This document shows, piece after piece, positions 37,856 through 48,631 of a stretch of 64,000 nt of DNA (its first letter is position 1; each line of letters begins with the position of its first letter). The stretch lies in assembly GCF_029027965.1 (NCBI RefSeq), contig NZ_CP119082.1:600001-664000 (forward strand), written 5' to 3'. Made by a program: the position numbers and the translations under genes. The notes beneath the pieces are model-generated. The model was not told where the DNA came from. It saw only the letters and a program-made list of their open reading frames with translations, and made no database searches. The stretch comes from Paracoccus sp. S3-43 (lineage in GTDB: Bacteria; Pseudomonadota; Alphaproteobacteria; Rhodobacterales; Rhodobacteraceae).

Positions 37856-38616
37856 TCAGCCCTGGCCGCGCGGATACCAGTTGGCGATCACGACCAGGCT
37901 GCCCGCCTCGGATGCCTCGACCAGGCGGGCGAATTCCTGCACGTCGCTGCCCCGGTGGTGATAGGGAAAGACGGTCACCGGCCGGAAATCCGCCACCGCA
38001 TCCGCCGCCTGCTGGACGGTCATCGTATAGGGCAGGTTCATCGGCAGGAAGGCGACCTCGATGTCTTTCAGGGCGCGCATCTCGGGCGTGTCCTCGGTGT
38101 CGCCCGCGATATAGAACCGCTTGCCGCCGATGGTCAGGACATAGCCGTTGTCGCGCCCCTGCGGGTGATACTGCTGGCGGTCGGGCGTCGTGTTATAGGC
38201 GGGCACGGCCTCGACCCCGATGCCGATCACCTGCGCCTGATCGCCATTCGCCATGGCGGTGGCGCGGGACCGCATCTCGGCGGGCAGCATCGCATGGACG
38301 GCCGGATTGGCGATGATCGCCACGGCGGGCAGGCCCCGCAGCGTCGGCAGGTCGAAATGGTCGCCATGTTCGTGGGTGATCAGGATCAGCGAGGGCTGCG
38401 GCATCCCGCGATACAGATCGGCGCCCCCGACCGGATCGACATAGATCGCCCCGCCCGGCGTCTCGACCACCATTGAGGCGTGATCGACCGGGTAAAAGAC
38501 GACCTGCCCGCCCTCGACCGGAAACGAGAACGAGGTCGGCGGGCGATGCGGGGCAGGACGGCGGCGAAGGCGGCTGCAAGGCCCAGCATCAGGCTGGCGC
38601 GGCGGCTGAAGATCAT
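37856..38616 (-). pseudogene. UlaG-like MBL-fold metallo-hydrolase, frameshifted after the signal peptide
   Basis: MBL-fold hydrolase of the UlaG-like group. The mature domain (about 225 residues) is intact: HASMVVETPGGAIYVDPVGG, metal motif THEHGDHFDLP, then GDTEDTPEM and PYHHRGSD. Upstream, the expected secretion signal starting at ATG 38616 (MIFSRRASLMLGLAAAFAAV, with a twin-Arg pattern) is in a different frame. The shift falls between about 38531 and 38560 and equals loss of one base. In the domain's own frame no ATG exists until deep in the divergent gene. Either a real pseudogene or a sequencing error; a GTG-started cytosolic form is less likely. Confidence 0.7.
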
Positions 38617-38717
38617 CGCGGAGTCTCCGTGACAGGATCGTGGGGATGACAGGGAACACCCCTTGCGCCGGACGGGTTCCCCGGCATGGATGGCGACGGA
38701 CAGCCGAGGAGGTGGCG

Positions 38718-39782
38718 ATGACACATCTGTGGGTGCGGGCCGAAAGCCGCCCGAACGAGGGTCGGGTGGGCATCACCCCCGCGGGCGTGGCCGACCTGAT
38801 CGCGCGCGGCTTCACCGTCACCGTCGAGGACAGCCGCCGCCGCGTCCTGCCGACCGAGACCTATGCCCGCGCGGGCGCCGCCATCGCGCCCGAGGGAAGC
38901 TGGCCCACCGGGCCCGACGACGCCATCGTCTTCGGCCTGAAGGAACTGCCTGATGACGGGACGCCGCTGCGCCACCGCCACGTCATGTTCGGCCATGCCT
39001 TCAAGGGCCAGCCCGCCGGGCAGGTTCTGCTGCGCCGTCTCAAGGCCGGTGGCGGGGCGCTGTATGACCTGGAATACCTGACGGACGAAGATGGTCGCCG
39101 CCTGGCCGCCTTCGGCTATTGGGCGGGCTATGCCGGGGCGGCGGTCAGCCTGAGGGCCTGGGCGGCCCAGCAGCGCGGCGGCATCTGCGGGCCGGTCCAT
39201 GCCTATGCCGACAAGGATCTGCTGCTGGACGAATTGCGCGCCCAACTGGACGCCACGGGCCGCGCCCGCCCGCGCGCCCTGGTGATCGGCGCCAAGGGCC
39301 GCGTGGGCACGGGTGCTGCCGACCTGCTGGCGGCGATGGGCGCGCCCGTCACCCGCTGGGACATGGCCGAGACCGCGCATGGCGGTCCCTTCCCCGAGGT
39401 GCTGGCCCATGACATCTTCGTCAACGCGATCCTGGCCCAGCCGGGCGCGCCGGTCTTCGTGCCCGCCTCGGCCGTGGCGCCGGGCCGCGCGCTGACCGTG
39501 ATCGGCGACGTGGCCTGCGATCCGACCAGCGATTTTTCCCCGATCAAGGTCTATGACCGCACGACCAACTGGGACCGGCCGGTGCGGCGCGTGGCAGACA
39601 GGCCGTCGCTGGACGTGATGGCCATCGACAACCTGCCCGCGATGCTGCCGCGCGAAAGCTCGCTGGATTATGCCGGGCAGTTGCTGCCGGTTCTGGCGCG
39701 GCTTGACCGGATCGACGATGGTCCCTGGGCCCGGGCCGGGGCGCTGTTCCAGGCGCATCGGGACCGGCTGACACAGACGTGA
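38718..39782 (+). CDS. Lys1-like saccharopine dehydrogenase (AlaDh/PNT-type)
   Basis: 354 residues. N-terminal catalytic domain of alanine-dehydrogenase type (LWVRAESRPNEGRVGITP, then FGLKELPDDGTPLRHRHVMF and FGHAFKGQ) and C-terminal Rossmann part with VIGAKGRVGTGAADLL (about 192-207). These match saccharopine dehydrogenase (NAD, L-lysine-forming), Lys1. In bacteria such proteins are taken to work in lysine or 2-aminoadipate metabolism; the reaction here is inferred. GAGGAGG ribosome binding site at 38706-38713 fixes the start. No lysine-pathway genes are adjacent. Confidence 0.85.
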   Translation: MTHLWVRAESRPNEGRVGITPAGVADLIARGFTVTVEDSRRRVLPTETYARAGAAIAPEGSWPTGPDDAIVFGLKELPDDGTPLRHRHVMFGHAFKGQPAGQVLLRRLKAGGGALYDLEYLTDEDGRRLAAFGYWAGYAGAAVSLRAWAAQQRGGICGPVHAYADKDLLLDELRAQLDATGRARPRALVIGAKGRVGTGAADLLAAMGAPVTRWDMAETAHGGPFPEVLAHDIFVNAILAQPGAPVFVPASAVAPGRALTVIGDVACDPTSDFSPIKVYDRTTNWDRPVRRVADRPSLDVMAIDNLPAMLPRESSLDYAGQLLPVLARLDRIDDGPWARAGALFQAHRDRLTQT

Positions 39783-39854
39783 AGGCGCAAGGCGGAACGG
39801 CGCCGGTCCGGGCGTGTTCGGTCAGCACCGATCCATCCCTGCAAAGAGGCACCG

Positions 39855-41051
39855 ATGAGTCCGTTCCGTCCCGCCATCCGCTTGACCGCCGCCGCCGCGC
39901 TGATCGCCGGGACCGCATCCGCCCAGGATTTCAACGCCGCGGCCCCCAACGCCCCCGACCAGCAGCCCGCGTTCCAGGGCCAGACCCGCGCCCCGGTGCT
40001 GGCGGACGATGTCGCCCTGAACCAGACCGTGATCGCCGAGGGGCTGGATCACCCCTGGGGCCTGGCCGAACTGCCGGATGGAAGCTGGCTTCTGACGGAA
40101 CGCGCGGGCAACCTGCGGCTGGTCGGCGCGGACGGCGCGCTGTCGGACCCCATCGGCGGCCTGCCCCAGGTCGACACCCGCGACCAGGGCGGCCTGCTGG
40201 ACGTCGCCGTGGCCGATGATTTCCCCCAGACCCGCCGCGTCTGGATCAGCTTCGCCCAGCCGCGCGAAGGCGGCAAGACCGCCACCGCCGTCGCCACCGG
40301 CACCCTGTCGGCCGACGGCGGCACGCTGGAGGACACCAAGGTCATCTGGCAGCAGCAGCCCGCCTGGGATTCGACGCTGCATTACGGCTCGGTGCTGGTT
40401 TTCGACGGCAAGGGAGGGCTGTTCGTCACGACCGGCGAACGCTCGGTCATCGACGCCCGGCCCCTGGCGCAGAACGCCACCACCACGCTGGGCAAGATCG
40501 TCCGCATCGACCCCGAAACCGGCGCGCCGATGGGCGATCCCGGCGTCGAGGGCGCGCTGCCCGAGATCTGGTCCTGGGGCCACCGCAACGTCCAGGGCGC
40601 GGAGATCGGCCCCGACGGCGCATTGTGGACCGTTGAACACGGGGCCAAGGGCGGCGACGAGTTGAACCGTCCCCAGGCGGGCCGCAACTATGGCTGGCCC
40701 ATCGCGGCCTATGGCATCGAATACAGCGGCGGCCCCATCGGCAAGGGCGATACCCAGGTCGAGGGCACCGAACAGCCGATCTATTACTGGGATCCGGTGA
40801 TCGCGCCGGGCCAGATGACCTTCTATGACGGCGACCTGTTCCCCGACTGGCGGGGCGACCTGCTGATCGGCGGGTTGCGGGCGGGCGCGCTTGTCCGGCT
40901 GGAACTGGACGGCAACCGCGTGACCGGCGAGGCCCGCCACCTGCAAGGCATCGGCCGCGTCCGCGAGGTCGAGGTCGCCCGCGACGGCGCGATCATGCTG
41001 CTGACGGACGAGGACAACGGCAAGCTGATCCGCGTCACGCCCGCGCCGTAA
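39855..41051 (+). CDS. Periplasmic PQQ-dependent aldose sugar dehydrogenase
   Basis: Soluble glucose/sorbosone dehydrogenase-like beta-propeller (YliI/Asd family) oxidising sugars with pyrroloquinoline quinone. 398 residues with a signal peptide ending TASAQD. Family landmarks: GLDHPWGLAELPDGSWLLTE (about 57-76), HYGSVLVFDGKGGLFVTTGE (about 176-195, catalytic His region), GHRNVQGAEIGPDGALWTVEHG and GGDELNRPQAGRNYGWP. No PQQ biosynthesis genes in the window. The stop codon lies in a 13-bp tandem duplication. Confidence 0.92.
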   Translation: MSPFRPAIRLTAAAALIAGTASAQDFNAAAPNAPDQQPAFQGQTRAPVLADDVALNQTVIAEGLDHPWGLAELPDGSWLLTERAGNLRLVGADGALSDPIGGLPQVDTRDQGGLLDVAVADDFPQTRRVWISFAQPREGGKTATAVATGTLSADGGTLEDTKVIWQQQPAWDSTLHYGSVLVFDGKGGLFVTTGERSVIDARPLAQNATTTLGKIVRIDPETGAPMGDPGVEGALPEIWSWGHRNVQGAEIGPDGALWTVEHGAKGGDELNRPQAGRNYGWPIAAYGIEYSGGPIGKGDTQVEGTEQPIYYWDPVIAPGQMTFYDGDLFPDWRGDLLIGGLRAGALVRLELDGNRVTGEARHLQGIGRVREVEVARDGAIMLLTDEDNGKLIRVTPAP

Positions 41052-41066
41052 CCCCGCGCCGTAACC
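41041..41066 (+). repeat. 13-bp tandem duplication over the sugar dehydrogenase stop codon
   Basis: CCGCGCCGTAACC occurs at 41041-41053 and again at 41054-41066. Each copy contains TAA; the first is the stop in use. Confidence 0.9.
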
Positions 41067-41078
41067 CTTCGCGGTACC

Positions 41079-41450
41079 TCAGACGGGCCGGTTGAGGTCG
41101 TCCTCGGCATCCTCGGGCGAGATGCCCAGGGCTTCCAGCCCCGCCTCCAGCAGGTCCGCCAGGCGCGGCTCGCCCATCAGGTAATCCTCGGTCGGGGTGG
41201 TGCGCTCGATCCGGGCGGTCTCGATGGCGTCTTCCAGTTCTTCGGGCTCGAAACTCTCGCGCCCGATCCACATGACGGCGACGAGGGACGCCTGCTCGTC
41301 CTCGTTCAGGGTGGCGATGAAGTCGCGCAACTCGCTCTGCACCCCGTGCTGCGCCCGGCTGCCCGAATGCGCCCAAGGGTTGACGCCGCTGTCATATTCG
41401 CGGGCGCGAATAACGATATGGGCGATCTTGTCGGGGCTGATTTGCAGCAT
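41079..41450 (-). CDS. DUF3775 family protein
   Basis: 123 residues, acidic, no signal or membrane segment. N-terminus ISPDKIAHIVIRAREYDSG and the central FIATLNEDEQASLVAVMWIGRESF (residues 44-67, quoted in parts) match the DUF3775 pattern common in alphaproteobacteria. Function unknown. It lies between the sugar dehydrogenase (convergent) and mutL (upstream, same strand, 63 bases away), so it may be read through from mutL. Confidence 0.82.
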   Translation of the reverse strand: MLQISPDKIAHIVIRAREYDSGVNPWAHSGSRAQHGVQSELRDFIATLNEDEQASLVAVMWIGRESFEPEELEDAIETARIERTTPTEDYLMGEPRLADLLEAGLEALGISPEDAEDDLNRPV

Positions 41451-41513
41451 GGCATGGCTCCTTGACTGGCGCTGACTGTCGCGCCCTTTGACGCGCGGGT
41501 CAATCGGCCGTCG

Positions 41514-43325
41514 TCATCCGCTGCGGCCGAACAGCCGCTCGATATCCGACAGCCGCAGCTTGACCCAGGTCGGGCGGCCGTGGTTGCACTGGCCGGATTT
41601 CGGCGTGCGCTCCATGTCGCGCAGCAGGGCGTTCATTTCCTCGGCCGTCATGCGGCGGCCCGACCGGACCGAGCCATGACAGGCCATGCTGGACAGGACC
41701 GCGTCGATCCGCCCGCGCAGCCGGTCCGACGCCCCCTGGTCGGCCAGATCGTCCAGGATGTCGCGGATCAGCGCGGCGCTATCCAGCCTTGCCAGCATGG
41801 CCGGCGTCTCGCGCACGGCGACGGCGCCGCCGCCGAAGGGTTCGATCACCAGGCCCAGGTTCGCCAGATCGTCGGCGATGGCCAGGATGCGGGCGGCGTC
41901 GGCGGGGGGCAGGTCGACGATCTCGGGGATCAGCAGCGCCTGCCGGACGATGCCGCCGGCCGCCTGCGCCTTCAGCCGTTCATAGACCAGCCGCTCATGC
42001 GCCGCGTGCTGATCGACGATGACCAGCCCGTCCCCGGTCTGGGCGATGATATAGTTTTCATGGATCTGCGCCCGCGCCGCGCCAAGGGGGGCGTCGATGG
42101 GCGCGGCCAGCGGTTCCTCGGCGCGGGCTGAGGGCGCCTCGGCAAAGCCCGGCGAAAGGTCGGTCATGGGGGCCTGCAAATCCAGGCTGGCGCGGATCGC
42201 CGGGGCCGAGGGGCGGTAATCCATCTGATAGGCGCGCCGCGACGCGGGTTCGGCGGTAAAGGCCGCCAGCGTCGCATCGCCCAGCGTCGAGGACGCGCGA
42301 TGCCCCGCCCCCGCCAGCCCGTGCCGCAGCGCGCTGACCACCAGCCCGCGCGCGGCCTGCGGGTCGCGGAACCGCACCTCGGCCTTGGCGGGGTGGACGT
42401 TCACATCGACACGCTGCGGATCGCAGGACAGATACAGCACCGCCGCCGGATGCCGCCCGGATGCCAGCACGTCCATATATCCCGCCCGCAAGGCCCCGGT
42501 CAGCAGCTTGTCGCGCACCGGACGGCCGTTGACATAGACATGCTGCGCCACCGCCGCACCGCGCGAATAGGTGGGCAGGGCGGCAAAGCCGGTCAGGCCG
42601 ATCTCGTCGCGCCGGGCGTCCAGGGCGATCGCGTTGTCGATGAAATCGCGGCCCATGACGCGGGACAGCCGGGCATGGAAGGCGTCGAACAGATCGCCCT
42701 GTTCGGCATCGGTGCGAAAGATTTCCTTCCCGTCGGCGGTCAGGGTGAAGCCGACATGCGGCTCGGCCATGGCCAGGCGGCGGACGCATTCGGCCACCGC
42801 CATGGTCTCGGCCCGGTCGCCGCGCAGGAATTTCAGCCGCGCGGGGGTGGCGAAGAACAGGTCGCGCAGTTCGACAACGGTGCCGGGATTGGCGGCGGCC
42901 GGGCGCGGCGGCGTCACCTTGCCGCCGCTGACCGCGATCATCGCCCCGTCCGCCCCCCGCACCCGCGAGGTGATCGTCAGCCGCCCCACCGCGCCCAGCG
43001 ACGGCAGCGCCTCGCCCCGGAAGCCGAAGCTGCGGATGGCCAGCAGGTCGCTGCCGTCGATCTTGCTGGTGGCGTGGCGCGACAGGGCCAGCGGCAGATC
43101 CTCGGGCAGCATCCCGCAGCCGTCGTCGCAGACCCGGATCAGCCGCTTGCCGCCGTCCTCGATGGCGATGTCGATGCGCGTGGCCCCGGCATCCAGAGCG
43201 TTCTCCACCAGTTCCTTGACCGCCGAGGCCGGACGCTCCACCACCTCGCCCGCCGCGATGCGGTTGGCGGTGGCCTCGTCCAACTGCCGGATGACGGGCC
43301 GGATATGGGGGGCGTGACTGTTCAT
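41514..43325 (-). CDS. mutL: DNA mismatch repair protein MutL
   Basis: GHKL ATPase coordinating mismatch repair. 603 residues. N-terminal ATPase: [25 protein letters not shown] (residues 22-46, quoted whole only here in parts), [23 protein letters not shown]. Transducer domain to about 330, variable linker, C-terminal dimerisation domain with [15 protein letters not shown] (about 452-466) and the endonuclease-type signature [12 protein letters not shown] plus CNHGRPT. The DQHAAHERL motif indicates a MutL with a nicking site, as expected outside MutH-bearing species. Its 5' flank is a decayed IS only 65 bases away. Confidence 0.97.
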   Translation of the reverse strand: MNSHAPHIRPVIRQLDEATANRIAAGEVVERPASAVKELVENALDAGATRIDIAIEDGGKRLIRVCDDGCGMLPEDLPLALSRHATSKIDGSDLLAIRSFGFRGEALPSLGAVGRLTITSRVRGADGAMIAVSGGKVTPPRPAAANPGTVVELRDLFFATPARLKFLRGDRAETMAVAECVRRLAMAEPHVGFTLTADGKEIFRTDAEQGDLFDAFHARLSRVMGRDFIDNAIALDARRDEIGLTGFAALPTYSRGAAVAQHVYVNGRPVRDKLLTGALRAGYMDVLASGRHPAAVLYLSCDPQRVDVNVHPAKAEVRFRDPQAARGLVVSALRHGLAGAGHRASSTLGDATLAAFTAEPASRRAYQMDYRPSAPAIRASLDLQAPMTDLSPGFAEAPSARAEEPLAAPIDAPLGAARAQIHENYIIAQTGDGLVIVDQHAAHERLVYERLKAQAAGGIVRQALLIPEIVDLPPADAARILAIADDLANLGLVIEPFGGGAVAVRETPAMLARLDSAALIRDILDDLADQGASDRLRGRIDAVLSSMACHGSVRSGRRMTAEEMNALLRDMERTPKSGQCNHGRPTWVKLRLSDIERLFGRSG

Positions 43326-43370
43326 GCCCCCAAATCTAGCAGGGGAAGGAGAGGGTGGAAAGCGATTCCC

Positions 43371-43390
43371 GCTTTTCACTTTGGCCCAAA
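43371..43390 (-). repeat. Half copy (tail) of the dispersed element beside the IS remnant
   Basis: Minus strand reads TTTGGGCCAAAGTGAAAAGC, matching the TTTGGCCCAAAGTGAAGG tail of the copy at 63797. The part expected before it (CCCGAGGATA) is replaced by transposase sequence from 43391 on, marking the left break point. Confidence 0.65.
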
Positions 43391-44466
43391 CCTGCGCGGC
43401 ATCGTGCATGACCGGCGGCTGATGCGAGAGGCGCAGGTCAATCTCGCGATCCGCGGGTTCATCGGTTACGGGCTTCACGAGGCGCTGCCGGACCATTCCT
43501 CCTTGACGCGCATCCGGCAGCGTTGGGGCGAGGCGGTGTTCCGCACCGTCTTCACCCGCGTCATGCAGCAGTGTCAGGCGACTGGACTGGTGACGGCCGA
43601 GACGGTGCATGTCGACGCCAGCCTGATCCGGGCCGATGCCAGCATGGACGCACTGGTCGCGCGCCATCTCGATGCGCTCGAGGATACCAACGACGCCGAG
43701 CGAGAGGCGCGCGCAAGCGGCAAGTTCAAGAAGCTCTGCCCAGCTCGGCAATGGTTGACCTTGCGGGCGTCATGGTCGATGTCGAGATCGTCACCGGCGA
43801 GGAGCACGACACGGGCCGGTTCGAGGAGCGCTTGAACGCCATCGAAAATGTCCTCGGTGGTTTCCCCGGGCCGGATCACGGCGGACAGGATCCCTGGCGT
43901 GGGCCGGGTTTACGCCGCCCTTGAAGACCGCCAGATCGACGCCGTCATCCCGCCTCTTCGTGCCCCCGCCGCAAGGGGGCGCAGGGCTTTCCGACCGAGC
44001 GGTTCACGTTCGATCCCCAGCATGATGGGGTCCGGTGTCCGACGAGGAGGCGGCTGACCGCGAGAAACGTCACCAAAGCCGGGCAATGGTGTCGTGCAGA
44101 TCGTCGCGACTGCGCAGGCTGTCCTCTCAAGGCACAGTGCTTGCCGAAGGGCGCCCCTTCCCGCCGGGTGCATAGGGTGACAACCATGCGGCCATCCTGC
44201 GCGCCCGGCGCAAACGCTTGGCATCGGGCGAGGATGACCATGCGATCTACACCCGGCATCGCTGGCGCGTCGAAGGCGCGCACGGCACCGCCAAGACGCT
44301 CAACGGATTGGACAGAGCCATTCGACGCGGCCTCGACAACATGAAAATCCAGGCCCTGCTCACCGCCGTCGCCATGAACCTCAAGAAGCTAGCCGCTGCG
44401 GTCCTTCCCGTCGTCGGCCTGCCCTTCCAGGCCAGCGCCATGCGAGAGCCACAGGCAACCCTCTGA
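43391..44466 (+). pseudogene. IS1182-family transposase, truncated with several frameshifts
   Basis: DDE transposase of the DUF772/DDE_Tnp_1_6 type. Readable pieces: 43391-~43745 ([46 protein letters not shown]), ~43751-43860 in another frame ([14 protein letters not shown]), ~43860-44000 in a third (GVGRVYAALEDRQIDAVIPP), and 44218-44466 (YTRHRWRVEGAHGTAKTLNGL, MKIQALLTAVAMNLKKLAAA). DNA between KFKKLC and VDLAGV (about 43740-43755) is also missing compared with relatives. At least three frame changes make it inactive. Confidence 0.88.
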
Positions 44467-44488
44467 TCGAGGTTCTTCAAACAGCCCC
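43391..44488 (+). mobile_element. Decayed IS1182-family insertion sequence
   Basis: About 1.1 kb of a transposase-bearing IS that has lost its left end and first ~60 codons. The right terminal repeat is recognisable at 44473-44488 (reverse complement GGGGCTGTTTGAAGAA), a typical end for this group. No matching left repeat is found near 43391, so the left end was removed by a deletion. Flanking 4-bp-type target duplications cannot be identified for the same reason. Confidence 0.8.
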
Positions 44489-44549
44489 CACCGAACCTTT
44501 TCCCCGGCCCGTCTCACCCCCCGAGGATATTTGAACCAAGGCAAAGGGG
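44489..44549 (+). repeat. Dispersed intergenic element, copy B (left arm cut by the IS)
   Basis: CACCGAACCTTTTCC then CCCCCCGAGGATATTTG (44517-44533) and AACCAAGGCAAAGG tail. The first 26 bases align with the right hairpin arm of copy A (ACCGGACCTTTTTCC), but the left arm is absent: the IS right end adjoins directly at 44488. Confidence 0.7.
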
Positions 44550-44568
44550 GAGAAAGGGTGATTCCCGG

Positions 44569-44597
44569 TTGACGGGCGCGGCCGGTTCCATTAGGGA
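44569..44597 (+). promoter_or_regulatory. rpmB: Candidate rpmB promoter
   Basis: TTGACG (44569-44574), 17 bases, then TAGGGA (44592-44597). The -35 is good and the -10 weak. It gives a ~100-base leader before rpmB. Confidence 0.4.
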
Positions 44598-44698
44598 CGC
44601 GCAAACGGAATTCCGGGCGCTGCCTCGCGGCGCCCTTTCACTTTGGGACGGCACCCCCGCCGGGACCGCCCGCATAGCAAAGACGAAGGATCAACACC

Positions 44699-44989
44699 AT
44701 GTCGCGCGTCTGCGAACTGACCGGCAAAGGCCCGATGACCGGCAACAATGTCAGCCACGCCAACAACAAGACCCGTCGCCGGTTCCTGCCGAACCTGAAC
44801 GAGGTCACGCTGCTGTCCGACAGGCTGGGCCGCGGCTATTCGCTGCGCATCTCGGCCGCGGCGCTGCGGTCGGTCGATCACCGTGGCGGGCTGGACGCCT
44901 TCCTGGCGAAGGCCAAGGACACGGAACTGTCGGACCGCGCCCTGAAGATCAAGCGCGAGATCGCCAAGGCCGACGCGCCCCAGGCCTGA
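44699..44989 (+). CDS. rpmB: 50S ribosomal protein L28
   Basis: Ribosomal protein of the large subunit. 96 residues, the longer alphaproteobacterial form. Typical [33 protein letters not shown] start (quoted in parts: [28 protein letters not shown]) and [20 protein letters not shown]. Single-gene unit with its own promoter candidate and a strong terminator. Confidence 0.98.
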   Translation: MSRVCELTGKGPMTGNNVSHANNKTRRRFLPNLNEVTLLSDRLGRGYSLRISAAALRSVDHRGGLDAFLAKAKDTELSDRALKIKREIAKADAPQA

Positions 44990-45012
44990 TCCGGACCTGA
45001 CTGCGGCAATAT

Positions 45013-45043
45013 GCCCCGTCGTTCCCACGGCGGGGCTTTCGCG
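45013..45043 (+). terminator. Rho-independent terminator of rpmB
   Basis: GCCCCGTCG (45013-45021) pairs with CGGCGGGGC (45028-45036) around a TTCCCA loop, followed by TTTCGCG. Lies 24 bases past the rpmB stop. Confidence 0.8.
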
Positions 45044-45087
45044 TTTCTGTTGCCTTCGCCCGGCGCTTCGGTGATGGTCGCGCCACC

Positions 45088-45438
45088 ATGCGACGCCCGC
45101 TTTCCCTTGCGCTGATCCTGTGCCTCGCCCTGACCGGGATCGGTCTGGGCGCCGCGCGCGGCACCGTGATGCTGGACGGGCAGGTCGTGCTGTGCACCGG
45201 CACGGGCATCGTGGTCGTCGACCATCCCGGCGCGCCCCAGCCCCCGCATCTGTGCCCCGACATGGCCCTGTCGCTGCTGGCGGCGCCGGCCGTCATGCCG
45301 CCCGCCTTCGGTCCCGACGCGACGGTGGCGCGGCTTGATCCGCAGGCCGTCCCGGCGGTTCCCAAGGGGCGCGAATCGCCCCGGCCTGCGGCGCGCGATC
45401 CTCCGATCCGACAGGGTTCCGCACTGAAACCTGTTTGA
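45088..45438 (+). CDS. Small secreted/membrane protein next to the copper chaperone gene (DUF2946-like, uncertain)
   Basis: 116 residues. N-terminal signal or membrane helix (LSLALILCLALTGIGLGAARG), then GQVVLCTGTGIVVVDHPGAPQPPHLCPDMALSLL (about 31-64, quoted in parts: QVVLCTGTGIVVV, PPHLCPD) with two Cys and one His that could bind copper, and a Pro/Arg-rich end. Similar small Cys-containing proteins sit before PCuAC genes in related bacteria, but I cannot name the family firmly. Fifteen bases separate it from the next gene, so they are probably co-transcribed. Confidence 0.6.
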   Translation: MRRPLSLALILCLALTGIGLGAARGTVMLDGQVVLCTGTGIVVVDHPGAPQPPHLCPDMALSLLAAPAVMPPAFGPDATVARLDPQAVPAVPKGRESPRPAARDPPIRQGSALKPV

Positions 45439-45453
45439 ACCGAGGACAAGACG

Positions 45454-45912
45454 ATGATCCGCAAGACCCTGGCCGTTCTGGCCGTCATGACCCCTGCCGC
45501 CGCCCTTGCCCATGACGGGCTGGCGATCCGCGACGCCTATATGCGCAGCGCGAACCCGCAGACCGCCGCCGCCTTCATGGTGGTGGAAAACCACCGCGAC
45601 ATGGACTGCCAGTTGACCGGCGTGTCCTCGGACGCGGCAGAGATGGTCGAACTGCACACCCATTCCGAACAGGACGGGGTGATGAAGATGCACAGGATCG
45701 ACGGCGGGATCGCGATCCCGGCGGGCGGCGAACATGCGCTGGCGCGGGGCGGCGATCATGTGATGCTGATGGGGCTGAAAAAGCCGCTGGCCGACGGCGA
45801 CAGCGTCCCGCTGACGCTGGATTTCGGCCCCTGCGGCACGCAGCAGGTGGAGGTCACGCTGGACAATGACCGCGCGCCCGAAGCCGCGCAGCACGGCCAC
45901 AAGAGCCACTGA
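45454..45912 (+). CDS. Periplasmic copper chaperone PCu(A)C
   Basis: DUF461/PCuAC-family protein that carries Cu(I) to the Cu-A or Cu-B site of cytochrome oxidase. 152 residues with a signal peptide ending AAALAHDG. The copper motif H(M)-x10-M-x21-H-x-M is visible: His/His in ELHTHSEQDGVMKMH (about 64-78) and HALARGGDHVMLMGL (about 90-104). The His-rich tail AAQHGHKSH may bind more copper. Preceded by GAGGACAAG. Convergent with copA. Confidence 0.93.
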   Translation: MIRKTLAVLAVMTPAAALAHDGLAIRDAYMRSANPQTAAAFMVVENHRDMDCQLTGVSSDAAEMVELHTHSEQDGVMKMHRIDGGIAIPAGGEHALARGGDHVMLMGLKKPLADGDSVPLTLDFGPCGTQQVEVTLDNDRAPEAAQHGHKSH

Positions 45913-45928
45913 CTGCCGTGAAATGAAT

Positions 45929-45960
45929 GCCGCAGCCATCAGCGGCCTGATGGCTGCGGC
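45929..45960. terminator. Perfect 14-bp inverted repeat between pcuAC and copA
   Basis: GCCGCAGCCATCAG (45929-45942), loop CGGC, CTGATGGCTGCGGC (45947-45960). It sits between two convergent genes (stops at 45912 and 45970), so it probably terminates both; there is no good T-run on either side. Confidence 0.7.
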
Positions 45961-45969
45961 CTGTCCCCC

Positions 45970-48228
<2,259 letters not shown>

Positions 48229-48631
48229 GGTGGTTTCCTGAAATCGTGCCAAGGATGCGGGACGGGTTCAGGAAACGGGGCGGCGCCTGCGGCCGCATGG
48301 GCGGCCGTCGCGGGAACAGCGCGGCGATCAGCGCGCGCGGGTCCGGCCGCAGCAGGCGGCGGCGGGGACGGGCAATGGCGTGGCGCGCATCCTGATGGCA
48401 GCGGCAGGCGCGGTCGCCCCGGCCCCGGCACAGATGCGCGGGCCGCCGCAGCGGGCGTCGGGCATGGCAGCAGGGGCGAGATGCGGGGTCCATGCCCAGC
48501 AGATGTGCGCTGGACCTGCCCCGGTCAAGGGCAAATCGGCCGCGATACGCCCGCGTTACGCCGTCGTGAGTTGCAACAGGGCCCCCTCCCTTGCTATGGG
48601 CGGGATCAGAGCAGAAGAACGCAGGATCGCC
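48229..48631. other. 403-base region between copA and the L,D-transpeptidase gene
   Basis: Divergent control region for copA (minus) and the transpeptidase (plus). No frame on either strand looks like a conserved protein; a Cys/Pro-rich minus-strand frame around 48340-48530 has no recognisable start or family. The right part holds a good promoter for the transpeptidase (48571-48599). No convincing metal-responsive (CueR-type) operator could be defined for copA. Confidence 0.5.
48571..48599 (+). promoter_or_regulatory. Candidate promoter of the L,D-transpeptidase gene
   Basis: TTGCAA (48571-48576), 17-base spacer, CTATGG (48594-48599). Resembles the proposed acpP promoter (TTGCAA ... CTATAT). 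Transcription would begin about 25-30 bases before the ATG at 48632. Confidence 0.55.

Noticed and set aside
48498..48530. GACC-N6-GGTC dyad as a CueR-type operator for copA
   Set aside because: The arms are short, the dyad covers the -35 rather than the spacer, and the matching -10 at 19-base spacing (TCTGCT) is poor.
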